Counted from the stretch's first letter, positions 7,869 to 20,044 are shown. The stretch: 20,880 nt of DNA from Pelargonium nanum (GCA_036897485.1 JAYMTF010001877.1:1-20880); one strand, 5' to 3'. Made by a program: numbers and translations. The notes: generated from the sequence alone by a model not told the origin.

Positions 7869-10800
7869 ATGAGCGAACCAGAACCCAGATTCTCAGGTCT
7901 CTTCTCTGTCTTTTTTGTGTTTTTGTTTTTGTTGTGATCGTTTTGTTTGTGTTTTTGGCAATGACCCATGTCTTTTTGAAGATTGATTTCATCTGGGTTT
8001 CCGTTTATTTCAGAACCCACATTGTCGTTGCATTTAATGATGTTATATATTTTTTGGGTTTTCTCTTTATTGCTGTTCTGGAGACTGTAAAATGTAAAGT
8101 TATGGTCTTGTGTTGAGTTTTTGTTTTTCGGGCTTATTTGTTTTAGAGGCATAGGTTTTGTTTTCATATATGTTCTGCATTGTGGTGACTGGTTTGGAAC
8201 TGCTTGTTCATGGAATCAATGGTGCTTGTTGGTCTATTTTGGAGAGATTTGTGTTTGTATTGTATAGGAATGGACTGAGTCAAACCCACCATGCCAATTG
8301 GATCCTTTTGCTCCTATGAGGCTGGTTTTTCAAAATCAAAACCCATTATTTTGAGGATAGATAGCTTTAATGGTAGGGTGGTGTGTCACGGTTGAAAGGC
8401 AGGATTTTCTTTGTGTAGACTTCAGATTTTGAGGGTGTTCAGGGAGATGTTGGTTCAATCAAATCAAATGGTATCTTGAATTTTATTGTTAACTGAGGGA
8501 CATTACTCATTAGTATGTTGTTTAGCTAGAGGATATTTTTTGTTCAGCCATCAAATGCCCCCTTTTTCTAACAGAAGTTGATCGTAGTTATGCTCTATAG
8601 ATACTCTTAAATATATGTATCTGCCCATTTCATTATGTATTTTCATGAACGACGACCATTCTTGAAACAAAATGGCCTATCCATTTTTTGCATAAAATCC
8701 TTGTTCCATGGGTTTGATTGAAGGGAATATTTAGGTTCAAGTAGCCAAATACATAAATTTTAGAGGAGTGTATGTGCATTGCCAGAGTGTCAAATGTGGG
8801 CTTTTTTGATACTGTACCGAGTTCTCGTACTTTATTGATGGCTTTGGAAAACTTTTGAATCTGATTAACAATAACTTAATTTATGAGATGTCTGCTAGAT
8901 AAATAAAAAATCCACTAATTCCTGTTGTCAGGGTGTTGTCTGCAGTCTGTTGTGCTTCAACTATCCATGGGTTGGATTTCTTGAGTTTTGGTTACTGCTT
9001 TCAACTGCAGTAACATGCTGAACCAGGCTTTGGTCCGTTTGTTATATGCTTTAATATGACTGGATTCCTACATTGTCAAAATGATTTGTTTGTTAGAAAC
9101 ATGGATGGGGTAGCTTAATGGGGATTGTGGTTTCTGAGTTTTGTTTACATCAATTGATTGCAACTTGATGATTAGGGTGTGCTTGGTTTATGGTCAGTTT
9201 TGTCTGGATAAGGTTATGTTCGCTTTTCAACAATTATTAAATTCAACTCTTGGCATTTTATGTTCAGTAAATATAACATTTTGATGATTGAAGCGCGTCA
9301 TTTAGTATTCAGTAGATACCTATGAAATAAATAAGAGGTTGCGGAAACGTAAATTTGATGTTCTGGACTAGGCATTGATGAGCCAAAATGATACATCTTT
9401 AGACGACAAGGGATTGTCAATCAGTAAGTGAATGGAAGCAGCAAGAAGGATCATAATATCTCCAATATAGGCATAACCTTGAATAGTGAGGATTGCCAAA
9501 GAGGATTCTTAGATGCTGGGCAGTTATGTTTACCCTTGAGTTGTAAACTTGTAATAATGTCAATAAGCAATGATGATTGATGAGGACACATGACGTAACT
9601 GACTCACTTGTTTAAATAAAGTCTGGGTATATGGCCGAGATTTGTTATATCCAGTGGCGGTTATTGAAGTGTATAATTGCATGAAACAAGTATTTGTCAA
9701 CCTGGTTGAGCTCTCATGCAATGTCGTAACATCCATACATAGTCCTAGGGGATGATTTGGATTTTAATATACAATGGTATACTACTTGAGAAAAGTTTAC
9801 ATGACTATATATTCACCCTTTCATGGATATGTAGAACTCAATTTTTGTAGCCTTACTCTCTCTAAATATCCTAGCATGACAAATAGCTCACTCTTGTTCT
9901 CTTTTATTGTTTATTAGGTTATGTACTTGACCCAGCAAAATGTAATAAGCTAACCTTGGGAGAGAAAAGAGAACTAGTTTATGCAATTGCTCAATGGCCG
10001 AAAGATGCTCCGGATATTCTTCAATCATTTACCCGCAGGGAGCTTCTCGAAATTATCTGTGCTGAAATGGGTAAAGAGAGGAAGTACACGGGATTTACAA
10101 AATATCAAATGATAGAACACCTTCTGAAATTAATTGATCAAAAGTCCAAAACAAGCAATCCTGATAATGTGTTTGTCGTTTCTTCGGCAAAAACCCAATC
10201 TGGATTCAAAAGGCAAAGAAAGAAAGAGCCCCTAGTTCAACAATCAATTGACTTGGCAATTGTTCCTCTAGAGGATAATGAAGAAAAAAATGTTGAAGTC
10301 CAGTTATGTCAGAATGTTGCATGCAAAGCTACTTTGAACCCAAATGATGCTTTTTGCAAGAGATGCTCTTGTTGTATTTGTCACCAATACGATGATAACA
10401 AGGATCCTAGTCTATGGTTAACGTGTGGTTCCGATTCTATGGATGGGAGTGATTCATGTGGAATGTCATGTCATCTGATCTGTGCCATGAAGCATAAGAA
10501 GGCTGGGATTATGAAGAACAGCTGTATAAAGTTGGATGGAAGCTTCTATTGTGTTTCGTGTGGAAAGATAAATGGACTGATGAGGTAATGAGATCTTCAA
10601 CACCTTTGAATGGTTAAATATGCGTATATTCTTTACCATGCATGTAATCACTATGCCTGGGCTGTTATCCACAACCAGTTCAGGTGAAACTGAACATAAA
10701 TATAGTCAATCCATTGCTTAGCCATCGGCTATGTAAGTACATATGCATACTAATGCATATATATATATATATATACACACACGCACATATATATATATAT

Positions 10801-12611
10801 ATGGTTGTTCCTTTTGTTAGCTATATATGTTTTCCGGCCATGTTCCTTTTACATGTACCTATTAGCACGAGCATGATAATAATATGCATGTGAAAGGTGG
10901 CATAGTTATACTGCTATATTACTAGGAAGTGTTCTGTTTGGCTTATCACATCATTTATAAAAAAATGGTATCCAAATGTTGTGCAATTTATATTTCCATT
11001 AATTAGCATCCCTTCTATAGGTGTTGGTTGACATATTGAAATTATCTTAAGATTGATTTAGGCTAACATAAGTTGCAGTCAATACTTATTGTGGCATTTT
11101 TCTGCTTAAGAAAAAAGCGAAACATGCTTCAAACACCTAGAAAAAGAGGTAAGGAAAGCTAACTAACTTATTGGGTTTTCCAGAATCTGGAGAAAACAAC
11201 TGGTGATTGCCAAGGAGGCCAGAAGAGTGGATGTGCTGTGTCTGCGAGTTTCTTTGAGTCAAAAGATTCTCATTGGAACTGAGCGATACAAAGAACTACA
11301 AAAGACGGTAGAAACTGCGGCATCAGTACTAAAGAAGGAAGTGGGGCCTTTGGACCAAGTGTACACAAAGATGGGGCGGGGCATTGTAAACCGCCTCTCT
11401 TGCAGTGCTGAGGTTCAAAAGTTGTGTGCTTCTGCAGTGGAAGCTTTTGATTCCATCTCTTCTTTCCCTGTTCCTCAATATATCAAGAAGAATGAACCCA
11501 CAGGTATGTTTCTTTCTCATTCGCATTCAATGACAATTATTTATGGAGTATCTGGATGTGAACTATAATTAATAATTTTGATATACGTTACATTTGAAAT
11601 CATTTCTCTTATATCTATAATGATAAAGAAGTAATAGAGAAGAAAACACGACAACATATAGTAAATAAACACGGAGCAATTTCTTCGTTTATTAATTGCT
11701 GCTGCGTGAGTGTGTATGTGGGTTATGGGGATTTCTGATTGAGATTTATTTTGACAGCTCTCCAGATTGGTTTTGAGGAATGTTCTCCAACTTCAGTGGT
11801 CATAGCACTTGAATACGAGGATTATATGTTAAAGGAGTTCTTAGGCTGCAGGCTTTGGCATCGCATGTCTTCTGCGAACGATTATCCAGATAAACCTACT
11901 TTCATTGTTTTGCGGCCTGAGAAGCGATTTAAGATATCGGACCTTAATCCTTCAACCGAATATGTCTGCAAGGTATCTTTATTTAGCAGCGTGACTAATT
12001 TGTGTGTTTCAGAAGCCAAATGGGTGACACCATCAAGCAGCAGCACGAGCAGCAGCTATGATGAAGTGAATGGGAAAGAGGATAAAACTACAATAGTTCG
12101 AATTCAATCTCAGGTGGAATCAACCAACTCTAGTGACATCAAAGTAGCCTCAGGGGACCGACGTGGAAGGCAGCGTTCCTTGACTGCCATCAACAAGAAC
12201 AAGCATCCAGGGTTCCTCCTGCAGCCTCCTTTCACGGAAGCTGTTTCGTTGGCAAACCCAGGATCACTTTCTCCTCCCACACCTTGTAAATTCAATGGGA
12301 TGGCCCGAAGAGTACCGGGTTTGGGCTGCGAAAGGCAACCAGCTGAGAGTTGCTACGATTATTCTGTGAGAATGGTGAAATGGCTGGAGCGGAGCGGACA
12401 TATAGACGAAGAATTTAGAGTAAAGTTTCTGACTTGGTTCAGCCTGAAAGCAACGGCTCAAGAGAGAAGGGTGGTTGGTGTATTTGTCGATACTTTGATC
12501 GATGATCCACCAAGCTTGGCCGGGCAGCTCATCCATACCTTCATGGATGAAATTTGCTGCGAACGAAAGCACATTGGCGAGCCGGCCTTGTGCACTAGCT
12601 TATGGCATTAA
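7869..12611 (+). CDS. VIL1: VIN3-like PHD and FNIII protein (VEL family, four coding exons)
   Basis: Coding exons 7869-7896, 9918-10584, 11184-11503 and 11758-12611 give 622 residues in frame. VEL proteins are nuclear partners of PRC2 that promote H3K27me3 silencing, best known at FLC during vernalization. Seen in order: a conserved helical N-terminal region (about 11-85, with DPAKCNKL and [20 protein letters not shown]); a basic KRQRKK stretch (107-112); a zinc-finger block with Cys140, 145, 156 and 159; a PHD finger (about 161-224, with [14 protein letters not shown] and FYCVSC); a helical linker ([15 protein letters not shown]); an FNIII domain (about 339-430, with CRLWHR and [11 protein letters not shown]); a Ser-rich linker; and the C-terminal VEL/VID domain (about 538-607, with [22 protein letters not shown]). 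The ATG supplies nine codons that splice in frame to GYVLDPAKC, which supports this start. Assignment to VIL1/VRN5 rather than VIN3 or VIL2 rests on length and general resemblance, and needs a tree. Confidence 0.9.
7897..9917 (+). other. 2,021-bp first intron of VIL1
   Basis: This intron follows a coding exon of only 28 nt. It starts GTCTCT and ends TTATTAG. Its first part is a T-rich run typical of plant intron 1. I found no conserved coding segment, transposon ends or structured RNA in it. It could hold regulatory sequence, but nothing specific is visible. Confidence 0.6.
10757..10802. repeat. Compound AT/AC microsatellite in VIL1 intron 2
   Basis: Two AT runs flank a CACACACGCAC core (about 10775-10786), giving a foldable tract of about 46 bp. 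It is likely polymorphic between individuals. Confidence 0.85.
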
Positions 12612-13350
12612 ACTACTCGGATTGTTAGAGTGCTGTTAGGACAGTTTTAGCCTCTTAGGGTTGAAAGAAGATGTAGTTTGGCTAGTCCTTGAAATGAAAC
12701 AGGAAGAATCTAAATTTACTTGATTATTTGTTTACTTGTACTGAAATGAAGTTTGGATCACAAATGCCTAATTTGCATGAACATTAACAAATACAATACA
12801 ATACAGTGATGGATGGCCTAAAGTTCCAGAAACCAAGTTTATGTATGACTGCACAATTATATCAATGGAGGACAGATTTTTAGCTAAAATCTCATTGAGT
12901 CCCATGCAGATTGGGTTCATGAAAGAGCCCTGGAAAGGTCTTGTATAAATGTCCTATGTGCAGGCTTTATTTAATATTGAGAGATGTTACTGTAGTTGAT
13001 GTCTGATCTGATCATCTGAATTCTGAAATGAAAGAGAAGGGTCATTTTCACTGAAACTATTCATCTACACTCCACAGTGACAATTAAAGGAAACAAAAAT
13101 AAATAAATAATGAGGTCACATAATTCCTAAAGAAAAAGTGATTTTTTTTTTCAGTTAAAATTTTCACATTTGATTAACCTGTACCTGAATCATCCAACTT
13201 GGGGATGATATAGCACAATGGCACCAACATAGAATGATTATGAAGTGAAATGTGGAGCTTCTTCTGGACTTGGTTCCTGCAAATGTTTCTAGAAAGTATC
13301 TACTTTTGCTACAAGTAATCGAAATGGAATTGAGATTCTCATTGTAATTA
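12612..13350. other. VIL1 3' UTR and convergent intergenic spacer
   Basis: The stretch begins with the VIL1 3' UTR. I see no perfect AATAAA, only A-rich near-matches (for example around 12693 and 12744), so the cleavage site is not placed. The remainder is AT-rich without coding potential. Confidence 0.4.
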
Positions 13351-13558
13351 AGTGATCGTTTGGGAACACTTTTCTTGTTTTTAGAAGCACTTGTAGAAAT
13401 ATGTGTTGTTTGGGAACAAAAGTAGAAAAAAGTGATTTTGTAGATATAAATCAATATTTTAATGAGTCATTATTACAAAACTAAGGAATAAAAGTTGTTA
13501 TTTTAATGATGTGACACATTTTTAATGAATGTGGCTATAAGTGTTATCAAACAAAGGC
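13351..13558. mobile_element. MITE-like repeat between convergent genes
   Basis: The left part GTTTGGGAACACTT (about 13359-13372) and the inverted right part GTTTGATAACACTT (near 13537-13552 read on the minus strand) form an imperfect terminal inverted repeat around an AT-rich body. The words GTTTGGGAACA recur inside at about 13408. The style resembles small hAT-type MITEs, but I could not settle a target duplication, so the superfamily is open. Confidence 0.4.
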
Positions 13559-14003
13559 TAAGATTCTTTTATAAATGGCTTTGGAATGAGAAACTCATAA
13601 TTCTCATTCTCGATTCTTGTTGACATTTCAAAACAATTAATCGGAACACTACTTGAGAGTATTATACATGAATACCATGTGCAAGACATTTGATTTAGTC
13701 ACAAAATTCACTTTTAAACCTTCATGTGAAGGTAAAATGGAAAATGAATGCAATGACCATACAAAAAGAGAGTAACTTTTAGAAAAACATATAAACCTCT
13801 AACTCATATTTTATCCCCCTTTTTTTTGGTGACAAATAGGGAATTTATGTAAATACTATCAAATTCAATCAAGCTAAACTAACATCTCCCTGTTATATAA
13901 GTTATCAAGCAACATCAGTAACATGGTACACTTCAATTTTTCAACTTCAAGAAATCAAATATCAGACCTAAGAAAAGACTAGCAATACATGACACCTTGA
14001 AGA
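13559..14003 (-). other. RGTA 3' flank, no gene
   Basis: AT-rich sequence downstream of the RGTA stop codon. It should contain the 3' UTR and cleavage site of the minus-strand gene, but I see no canonical AATAAA on that strand. There is no other feature. Confidence 0.4.
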
Positions 14004-17000
14004 TTAGTGTAGTTCTTCATCATCAAGCCACTTAAGAGTGGGCAAGGTCTTGACTAGGAGTAACTTAAAATTTTCACCGGCGATCACGTTCCCGGCAATA
14101 TGTAATTGTGTCAACTCCATGCCTTTAAATATCATATAAGCTTCCCAGTGTTTTTTCATATTGACACCACCGGCCACAGCTTCATCACTACCCCAATCAA
14201 TTTCTTCTGTGTGAGATAAAGGAGAAGAGCACGAATACCTAGTTGTGTCGATAGAGTGTGAGCCTATCTCATTGTGGGAAATATCCAACACTTTCAAAGA
14301 CTTTATCAGTCTCAGAGGGCCCAGAGCAGTGAAACTACCAAGTTTGTTGTTACTCAAATTTAAGCAAGTGAGAAGCTGCATAGCCTCCAACCCTGTCATG
14401 CCCCAATGCACAGACTTAATTTCCTTTCAACAGTAAAGCAAATGAAGCATAGCCAACTAAAAGTAAATACATATATAAATAATGAGAAGCCAAACACGAA
14501 AATATTGTGCTTCAGAGTTTGTCATGAATTCAAATCCATACCAAGCTTCATATTACTTCAGAATCTTATGCATTCCAGATGGCAAAAATATGTACTTGCA
14601 AGATAAACTTCTAAATAATGAAAAAAATTATCTTCTCAGTGTAATTGTTGGTTAAGAGTTTTAAGCCATGTCAATAAAAAAAAAAAATCTTGCCTCGCTG
14701 CAAAAGAGTTCTCTAAATATGACGAAAAAAGGAATTTATTGAACTGATTATAAATACCTTGACATTGTACAACAAAATTAATGACAGCAAATTCATAATA
14801 GAAAAATAGAAGAGGTAAGTTTGTTCGAACAATGAGCAAATCAGTTAGATGGAAGGAATGTGTTGAGAGCCAGAAATTAGATATACAGTTTTAATATCAA
14901 TTAAAGTAGTTTACCTTCAATTGATCGAAGTTCATTGTGGCTGAGGTCTAGCATTTGCACCCACAGTAATTTATCAATAGAACCCAGGCGAGAGAGTGAC
15001 AAGTTATTTAGCCTTAGTAACAGAGGATTACTGATACTTGATGAACTTGAGTTTTGATAACAGAAGCAGTGCTTCAGCAAAGACTCCCTACTGGATGTCA
15101 CCTACAAAGTCCACAAAGTATAATTTGAGTACGTTTGAGATATTTAAAGTAGTTAACATCATAAAATTACAACAAGAGCTTCGTAAAATTATGTCATCAA
15201 TATCAACACATTTTCCAATACTAATTTAAAGACTACGAGACCATGAACAAACACAAAATGCTACTTGTAAACTTAGGCAAGCAATCAAATTGTTGCTCTT
15301 GACAAAAATCTTAAGACAATATTGATAGAATTCCTAGAAAATATTATAGAGGAGTACATTCCAACAAACACAATACATGATATGCTAAAATTAGTATCTT
15401 AGACACTAGTTTAATATAATGTAACGAAGTATCTTGTGCAAAGGAATTAGTATGACTAAATAGACAAGTCCCAAAATGTGCATAAATACCAAGACACTAA
15501 CAGTCTCACATGCATAAAGCATCACTATCAAGGACAGAGCTAGAAGGATACACTACTTATAAAGCAAAATACTAGAGAGAAGAGAAACCCACCTGTTGCA
15601 ATAAAACTCGGCTGCGTTCATCCTTGTAGTATTGAGAATGTGGTGGATCAAACTTTATTAAATCATTATACAGTTTGAGAACTTCTTCAGAATGGACAAT
15701 TTTGTCAGAAGATGGTGACAGGATTGCATCATGAGCAGTCAACAGTCTTGCAAGTGTAAGCTTTAAAATTTTACTACAATAATAAGAATTAATATAAGTC
15801 TTTCAGTTAACGGTATAGTTCCTGTACAGTTTGAACATAATAGCAAATGGATTGAACTCACTATTCTGTCTCTGGGAACAATTCCTGGATGAGAGCTATC
15901 TCATTAGCTATGGTTTTCACGTGCCACTGTGAAGCTGTTGGCTCATCCTTATTATCCTTGTTAATACTCAATTCATTAAAAAAAACAATTGGTATTGATT
16001 CTTCCAATTGTGTTCCACAAATATGAAACTTTTCATCTTCCCATGATAGCATTTCTCCTATCAGCTTTTCAGATGGTTTCTTTTCGATGGGTTGTACACA
16101 AACTGTAAATGTAAACTGAGTAGGATGGCTATAATGAAAACCATTTGAAGAAACAATGCCCTCAGAATGTCCAAGCCTAACCTCTACCTTGAATGTTTTC
16201 GGAGAATGAAGCTCTGTGGCACCAAAACTTAGATGTGTAACCCAAACTTGGGCGGTCAACGAGTTATTTACTGAAAGAGGCTTCCAAATCAGATCTTTGT
16301 TTGAATTCAACACAGAGTCAACGGTAACTGTGGATGAGCTTACCCCTTCAACAGCTTGATTAAAATAAAGAATAAGAGGAATTTTTGACGAATCGGAATG
16401 AAAAGTGGCAGATGAAAAGCCACCCAGGCAATTATTCTCTGAAAGTATGATATCACTGCCAGGAGCAGGCCAAGAAGAAACAAGCAGAGGAGCATCAGCT
16501 TTTACCGTTTGATCAATAAGCCATAGATGATAAAACCATCCACTTTGATCATCCGGGTCTGTAAAAAGTGCATTGTGCACTAGATCATACTCTTCAGTCA
16601 GAATGTTTTCTTTTGGAAAAAATCCTTGAACCTTCTTCTTCATCAATTTAGTCAGAAGTATGCTGCAAAAGTGACTCGGTGGATAAGGAAAACATAGTAA
16701 AGAGAGGTGTAGCAAAAAGTGAAACATATATTGTAAACCCTCCGTCCCAAAATGGATGTCCACTTTTGTATAAATTAAGGACAAGTTAGTCAGAGTTAAT
16801 ACTCTCATGTGCTCTTATTGTAATTGTAACAACTCAAGAGGTTCTAACTAGCTTATATTATGAATAATGTTGGTAATTCATGCATAATTAACTAACTAAC
16901 CAATAAAGAAAAGTGGGCGCTCATTTTGGGGACAACTTTAGAGAAAGTGGACACTCGTTTTGGGACATAGGTAGTAAAATATATAAATTAATATCATATA

Positions 17001-18670
17001 GCATGTATAGAGGAATCTAGGAATTTTCAGAAAGAAAGATGAATAATGAACAGAAAGAAATTAGACATGGAAATGCAGCAAACAAATTGAAAAGAGAAAA
17101 AGGATTGCGCCTATATTCAGATACTGAAAAGATATGAAGAGGCTAAGGCATCTTCCATCATTTTCTGACACATATGCACTTGAGGTTAAATGATATGCCA
17201 TAATATTTGCATATTTCCAGAAGTGTTGTACAAAAATCCGAATACATGTCCAACACCAGCACAAGTTAATCATAATTCAAAAGTATACCAAGAATTTATA
17301 ATGAATTCCAAATATCAAAAGAATTTACGAAGGTTCCTAAGTCTACTAATTAAAGGTTATAAACTTATACTTAATTTCTACAGTTATGCTTCAAGACTTG
17401 GGCCACAGGCAAACAAACATGAGTAACTTTTCCATCAACAAATAGTAATCGGATAGTATTTTTATATGAACAGATACTTTACGACTTTAGAAACCACCAG
17501 TCAAACAAAGAGATTCTCTTTTTATGAGTAACCAAATCCATAATGTCCATTTAAATTGATTTATTAACATTAGGTGTTATTAGGTACATGAAACTCAAGT
17601 AGCAAGGCCAAGACTGACACCCTAGGCAAATTAGTAATAATAGAGTTTAATGTGCTTGATCAATTAAATAATTAGATATCCATTTCAAATATAACAATAG
17701 TAAACAAAAATATACCTACGATTGTGCCATGCAGAATAATTGCTAAAATTTGTTTCTATCATATTTGTTGTATACTTCAACTCATCCTCCTCTGATCTGT
17801 TCATCAGCTCTGTCACAAATCTGAACATCATAGCCCCAAAAAATAAATTAAATTTAAATTAAAGAGCAGAGAAATTGCACAAAATTCAAAATTAGAAGCT
17901 CCAATAGTAAGGTCAGGTATTCACCTGCGGTAATTCCATGCATGAAAATTCCGAGAATCCATCTTCTGGAACAAATCCAGAAGCCGCAACTCGTGATTTA
18001 TTGACGAATGCCCCTTGCTTAGCACCCATTTCCGGTGATGCCAAGCACCATATGACTTGGGATTTTGCCTCAATGCAGTCTCGACCTACACACAATCCAT
18101 CATTTCACTAAAATACCAAAATTATAGTAAATCAATTAGCCAAACGAACAATAAAGCAAAGCTGGAAACCACAGACTAGGGCTTTTATTCCCAAATTGCC
18201 AAATCAAATCAGAACAAAAAATAATCCTCCAAAACCTTTTCAACAACCAAGCACAAAAAAACCAGATAGCCTAAATAGAAGCTTACAAGAGCAAGTTCTT
18301 GATCGACAATAGATTTGACAGCTTCAGGAGTAGAATCAGAGCTAGCGAGGTTGTGCTGGACAGCGAGCTTCCTGTAATTCCAAGCCGTGTAGGCTTCGGG
18401 ATTGGTTTCCAGAAGCTTGGCGCTCACCTTAAGCGCTTCCTCAGTGTAACTGAAAATTCGAAGAGAGAAGGAGAGTGAAAATCAATTAAACAAGTGTTTG
18501 GATCATGGGAAAATGGGAGAAGACGATAAAAGAACAAGAGAGGAGAGAAAATACATATTGTTGTGATGAAAGGAGAGGAATTGGGACTGGAGTGAGCGAA
18601 GTTTAGCAGCTTTGGCAGCTGAAGCAGCCAAATCCTCTGGTTTCGACGCTTTGCGAGGCCTCCCGTGCAT
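14004..18670 (-). CDS. RGTA1: Rab geranylgeranyltransferase alpha subunit (eight coding exons)
   Basis: Exons on the minus strand: 18670-18555, 18449-18287, 18085-17925, 17820-17716, 16662-15862, 15773-15593, 15101-14915, 14392-14004; 700 residues, frame kept throughout. With the beta subunit and a Rab escort protein, this cytosolic enzyme puts geranylgeranyl groups on C-terminal Rab cysteines. Five prenyltransferase-alpha repeats are visible by their cores: AYTAWNYRK (58-66), SYGAWHHRKW (104-113), NFHAWNYRR (139-147), NYSAWHNRS (174-182) and SGWFYHLW (222-229). A beta-rich insert follows (about 235-430, comparable in place to the Ig-like insert of the mammalian subunit), then the helix KLTLARLLTAHDA, and leucine-rich repeats from about 540 (MLDLSHNELRSIEG, CLNLSNNKLGSF, VLDISHNEIGS, LHIAGN). 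The start is the ATG at 18670 (MHGRPRK), just downstream of a TATA box. The minus-strand open frame upstream of exon 5 is intron and Stowaway sequence, not protein. Confidence 0.93.
16736..16974 (-). mobile_element. Stowaway-like MITE in RGTA intron 4
   Basis: The left end CCCTCCGTCCCAAAATGG and the inverted right end ACCTATGTCCCAAAACGAG form Stowaway terminal inverted repeats, continued by GTCCACTTT on both arms. TA flanks the element at 16734-16735 and 16975-16976. The size is about 239 bp. Read on the minus strand, its core (CATGAATTACCAA, then TAAGCTAGTTAGAA) matches the core of the element at 3038-3255 read on the plus strand, so the two are one family in opposite orientation. Confidence 0.88.
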
Positions 18671-18716
18671 TTTGTTACAAATCTAGACAGATACAACACT
18701 GGAAGAGACTTCACTT

Positions 18717-18728
18717 CCTATATATAGG
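18717..18728 (-). promoter_or_regulatory. RGTA TATA box
   Basis: The palindromic CCTATATATAGG, read on the minus strand, lies about 50 bp upstream of the RGTA ATG. The usual 30-bp spacing would put transcription start near 18690 and leave a 5' UTR of only about 20 nt. No other TATA element is as well placed. Confidence 0.5.
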
Positions 18729-18887
18729 TCCCTTGTTGCCAACAACTTGAACCTGTTGAACATTCAATTGAGGTAAATAACAACAAAAAAGACAAGAATT
18801 TTTTCAGTATCTCCGTTAACATAAAAATAAATTCTCTATATTACCCTTATCACATTTCGAATCTACATACGGTGCCATTAGCTACCT

Positions 18888-20035
18888 GGGGAAATTACAG
18901 ATGCACCCCATAAACTAGTCACTTAAAACAGATGATTACCTAAAACTTTTTTTGAGAATGGATGACTACAATGAACTTTCCCACAGGCATTCTGTTATGA
19001 CTGTGTTAGTTTAAAACACAAAAAGACCTAAATGCCTTTCTTCTTTTAACACTCTCACATACTCTCTCCAACACCAGTTTCAGACAACACCTACAGCCCA
19101 ACCCATCTTCTCTCTGCTCAGACCCACCTGCTAACAGCATCACCGCCATTCGCCGAAACTCCTCGCTGGAATCACACCCACCACTAACCAAAATGGGTTG
19201 TAGTAACTCCCATATACACCATTTTGTGGCAAATTCAGCAAAATTATAACTTTTAAATTCCAAAATCTGCACCATTGTCATTGTATATATATACACTAAT
19301 TATACAATTGAGATTGAGATTCTTGTGTTGTGCTTTCCTATCTAAATTTTGAACCCAACCTCATTTTTAAAGTGTCAAATTTAGGAACCTTACCTTTTTT
19401 CATTCAATAAATAAAATTCTATGCTTTCTATTCATTGGATTCATATCAACAAAATGTAAAATAATGCCAACTATGAAAACGGAATCAAACATCGAAGTCA
19501 TTTAGCAAGAACAAAGTGATTTTAGTAAAAATAGATTTCTGATTACAAAATTCATCAACATCATAACCAACACTATTAATTCATCCCAAAATCACTTCAC
19601 AGAAAAATACAAAATCAAAGTACCCAAACAAGAGAAATGAAGGAGAGAGACGAATGGATGGATGAGAGCTTCGGAGACCTCAAATCGCCACCGTGCTCCG
19701 CGTGTACCCTCAGATCCTTACCGTGAAGATCGCCGGAATCGCTGATGAAGATCGCCGTTTGACGCCGCTCACGCTCAGCAATAGTCGTCCTCTACTTCAG
19801 TCAACATAGTAGTTAAGAAATAAGGATTTAAGGGGAAGGGTATTTATGGAATTATAAAAATATATGCATCATGTGCAAGGCACGTGATGACTTATGTATG
19901 TGAGATTTTTTTGCCTATGTTAACCGACAGAAGGCTTGTGGGAAAGTTTACAACAGTCATCTGTTTTTAGAAAAAAGTTTTTGGTGATCGTCTGTTTTGA
20001 GCGACTAGTTTATGCAATGCATCTGTAATTTCTCC
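18888..20035. mobile_element. Mutator-like element with long TIRs (possible Pack-MULE)
   Basis: Seen: terminal inverted repeats of about 120 bp; the left begins GGGGAAATTACAGATGCA and the right, inverted, begins GGAGAAATTACAGATGCA. They stay alignable through AAACTTTCCCACA near offset 100. The flanking nonamers TAGCTACCT (18879-18887) and TAACTTCGT (20036-20044) match at 6 of 9. A 9-bp target duplication with long TIRs is the mark of the Mutator superfamily. The 1,148-bp element has no transposase. Two internal stretches (about 19065-19195 and 19648-19800) are much richer in GC than the rest and may be captured gene fragments. A minus-strand open frame of 96 codons (19006-19296) crosses the first but resembles nothing I know. 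Confidence 0.75.
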
Positions 20036-20044
20036 TAACTTCGT

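Noticed and set aside
7660..8167. Minus-strand open frames over the VIL1 leader
   Set aside because: Low-complexity Lys/Asn/Arg translations are antisense shadows of the T-rich leader and intron 1, with no family resemblance.
10684..10893. 69-codon frame rich in Ile/Tyr
   Set aside because: It is a direct translation of the AT/AC microsatellite in VIL1 intron 2.
16663..16808. Extension of RGTA exon 5 upstream as coding
   Set aside because: The open frame continues by chance through intron and Stowaway sequence. The acceptor TTTTGCAG before 16662 joins in frame to exon 4 and restores the expected AWHNRS repeat.
19006..19296. 96-codon minus-strand frame as a gene
   Set aside because: It lies inside the Mutator-like element, has no known domain, and no promoter is seen. 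It is noted with the element.
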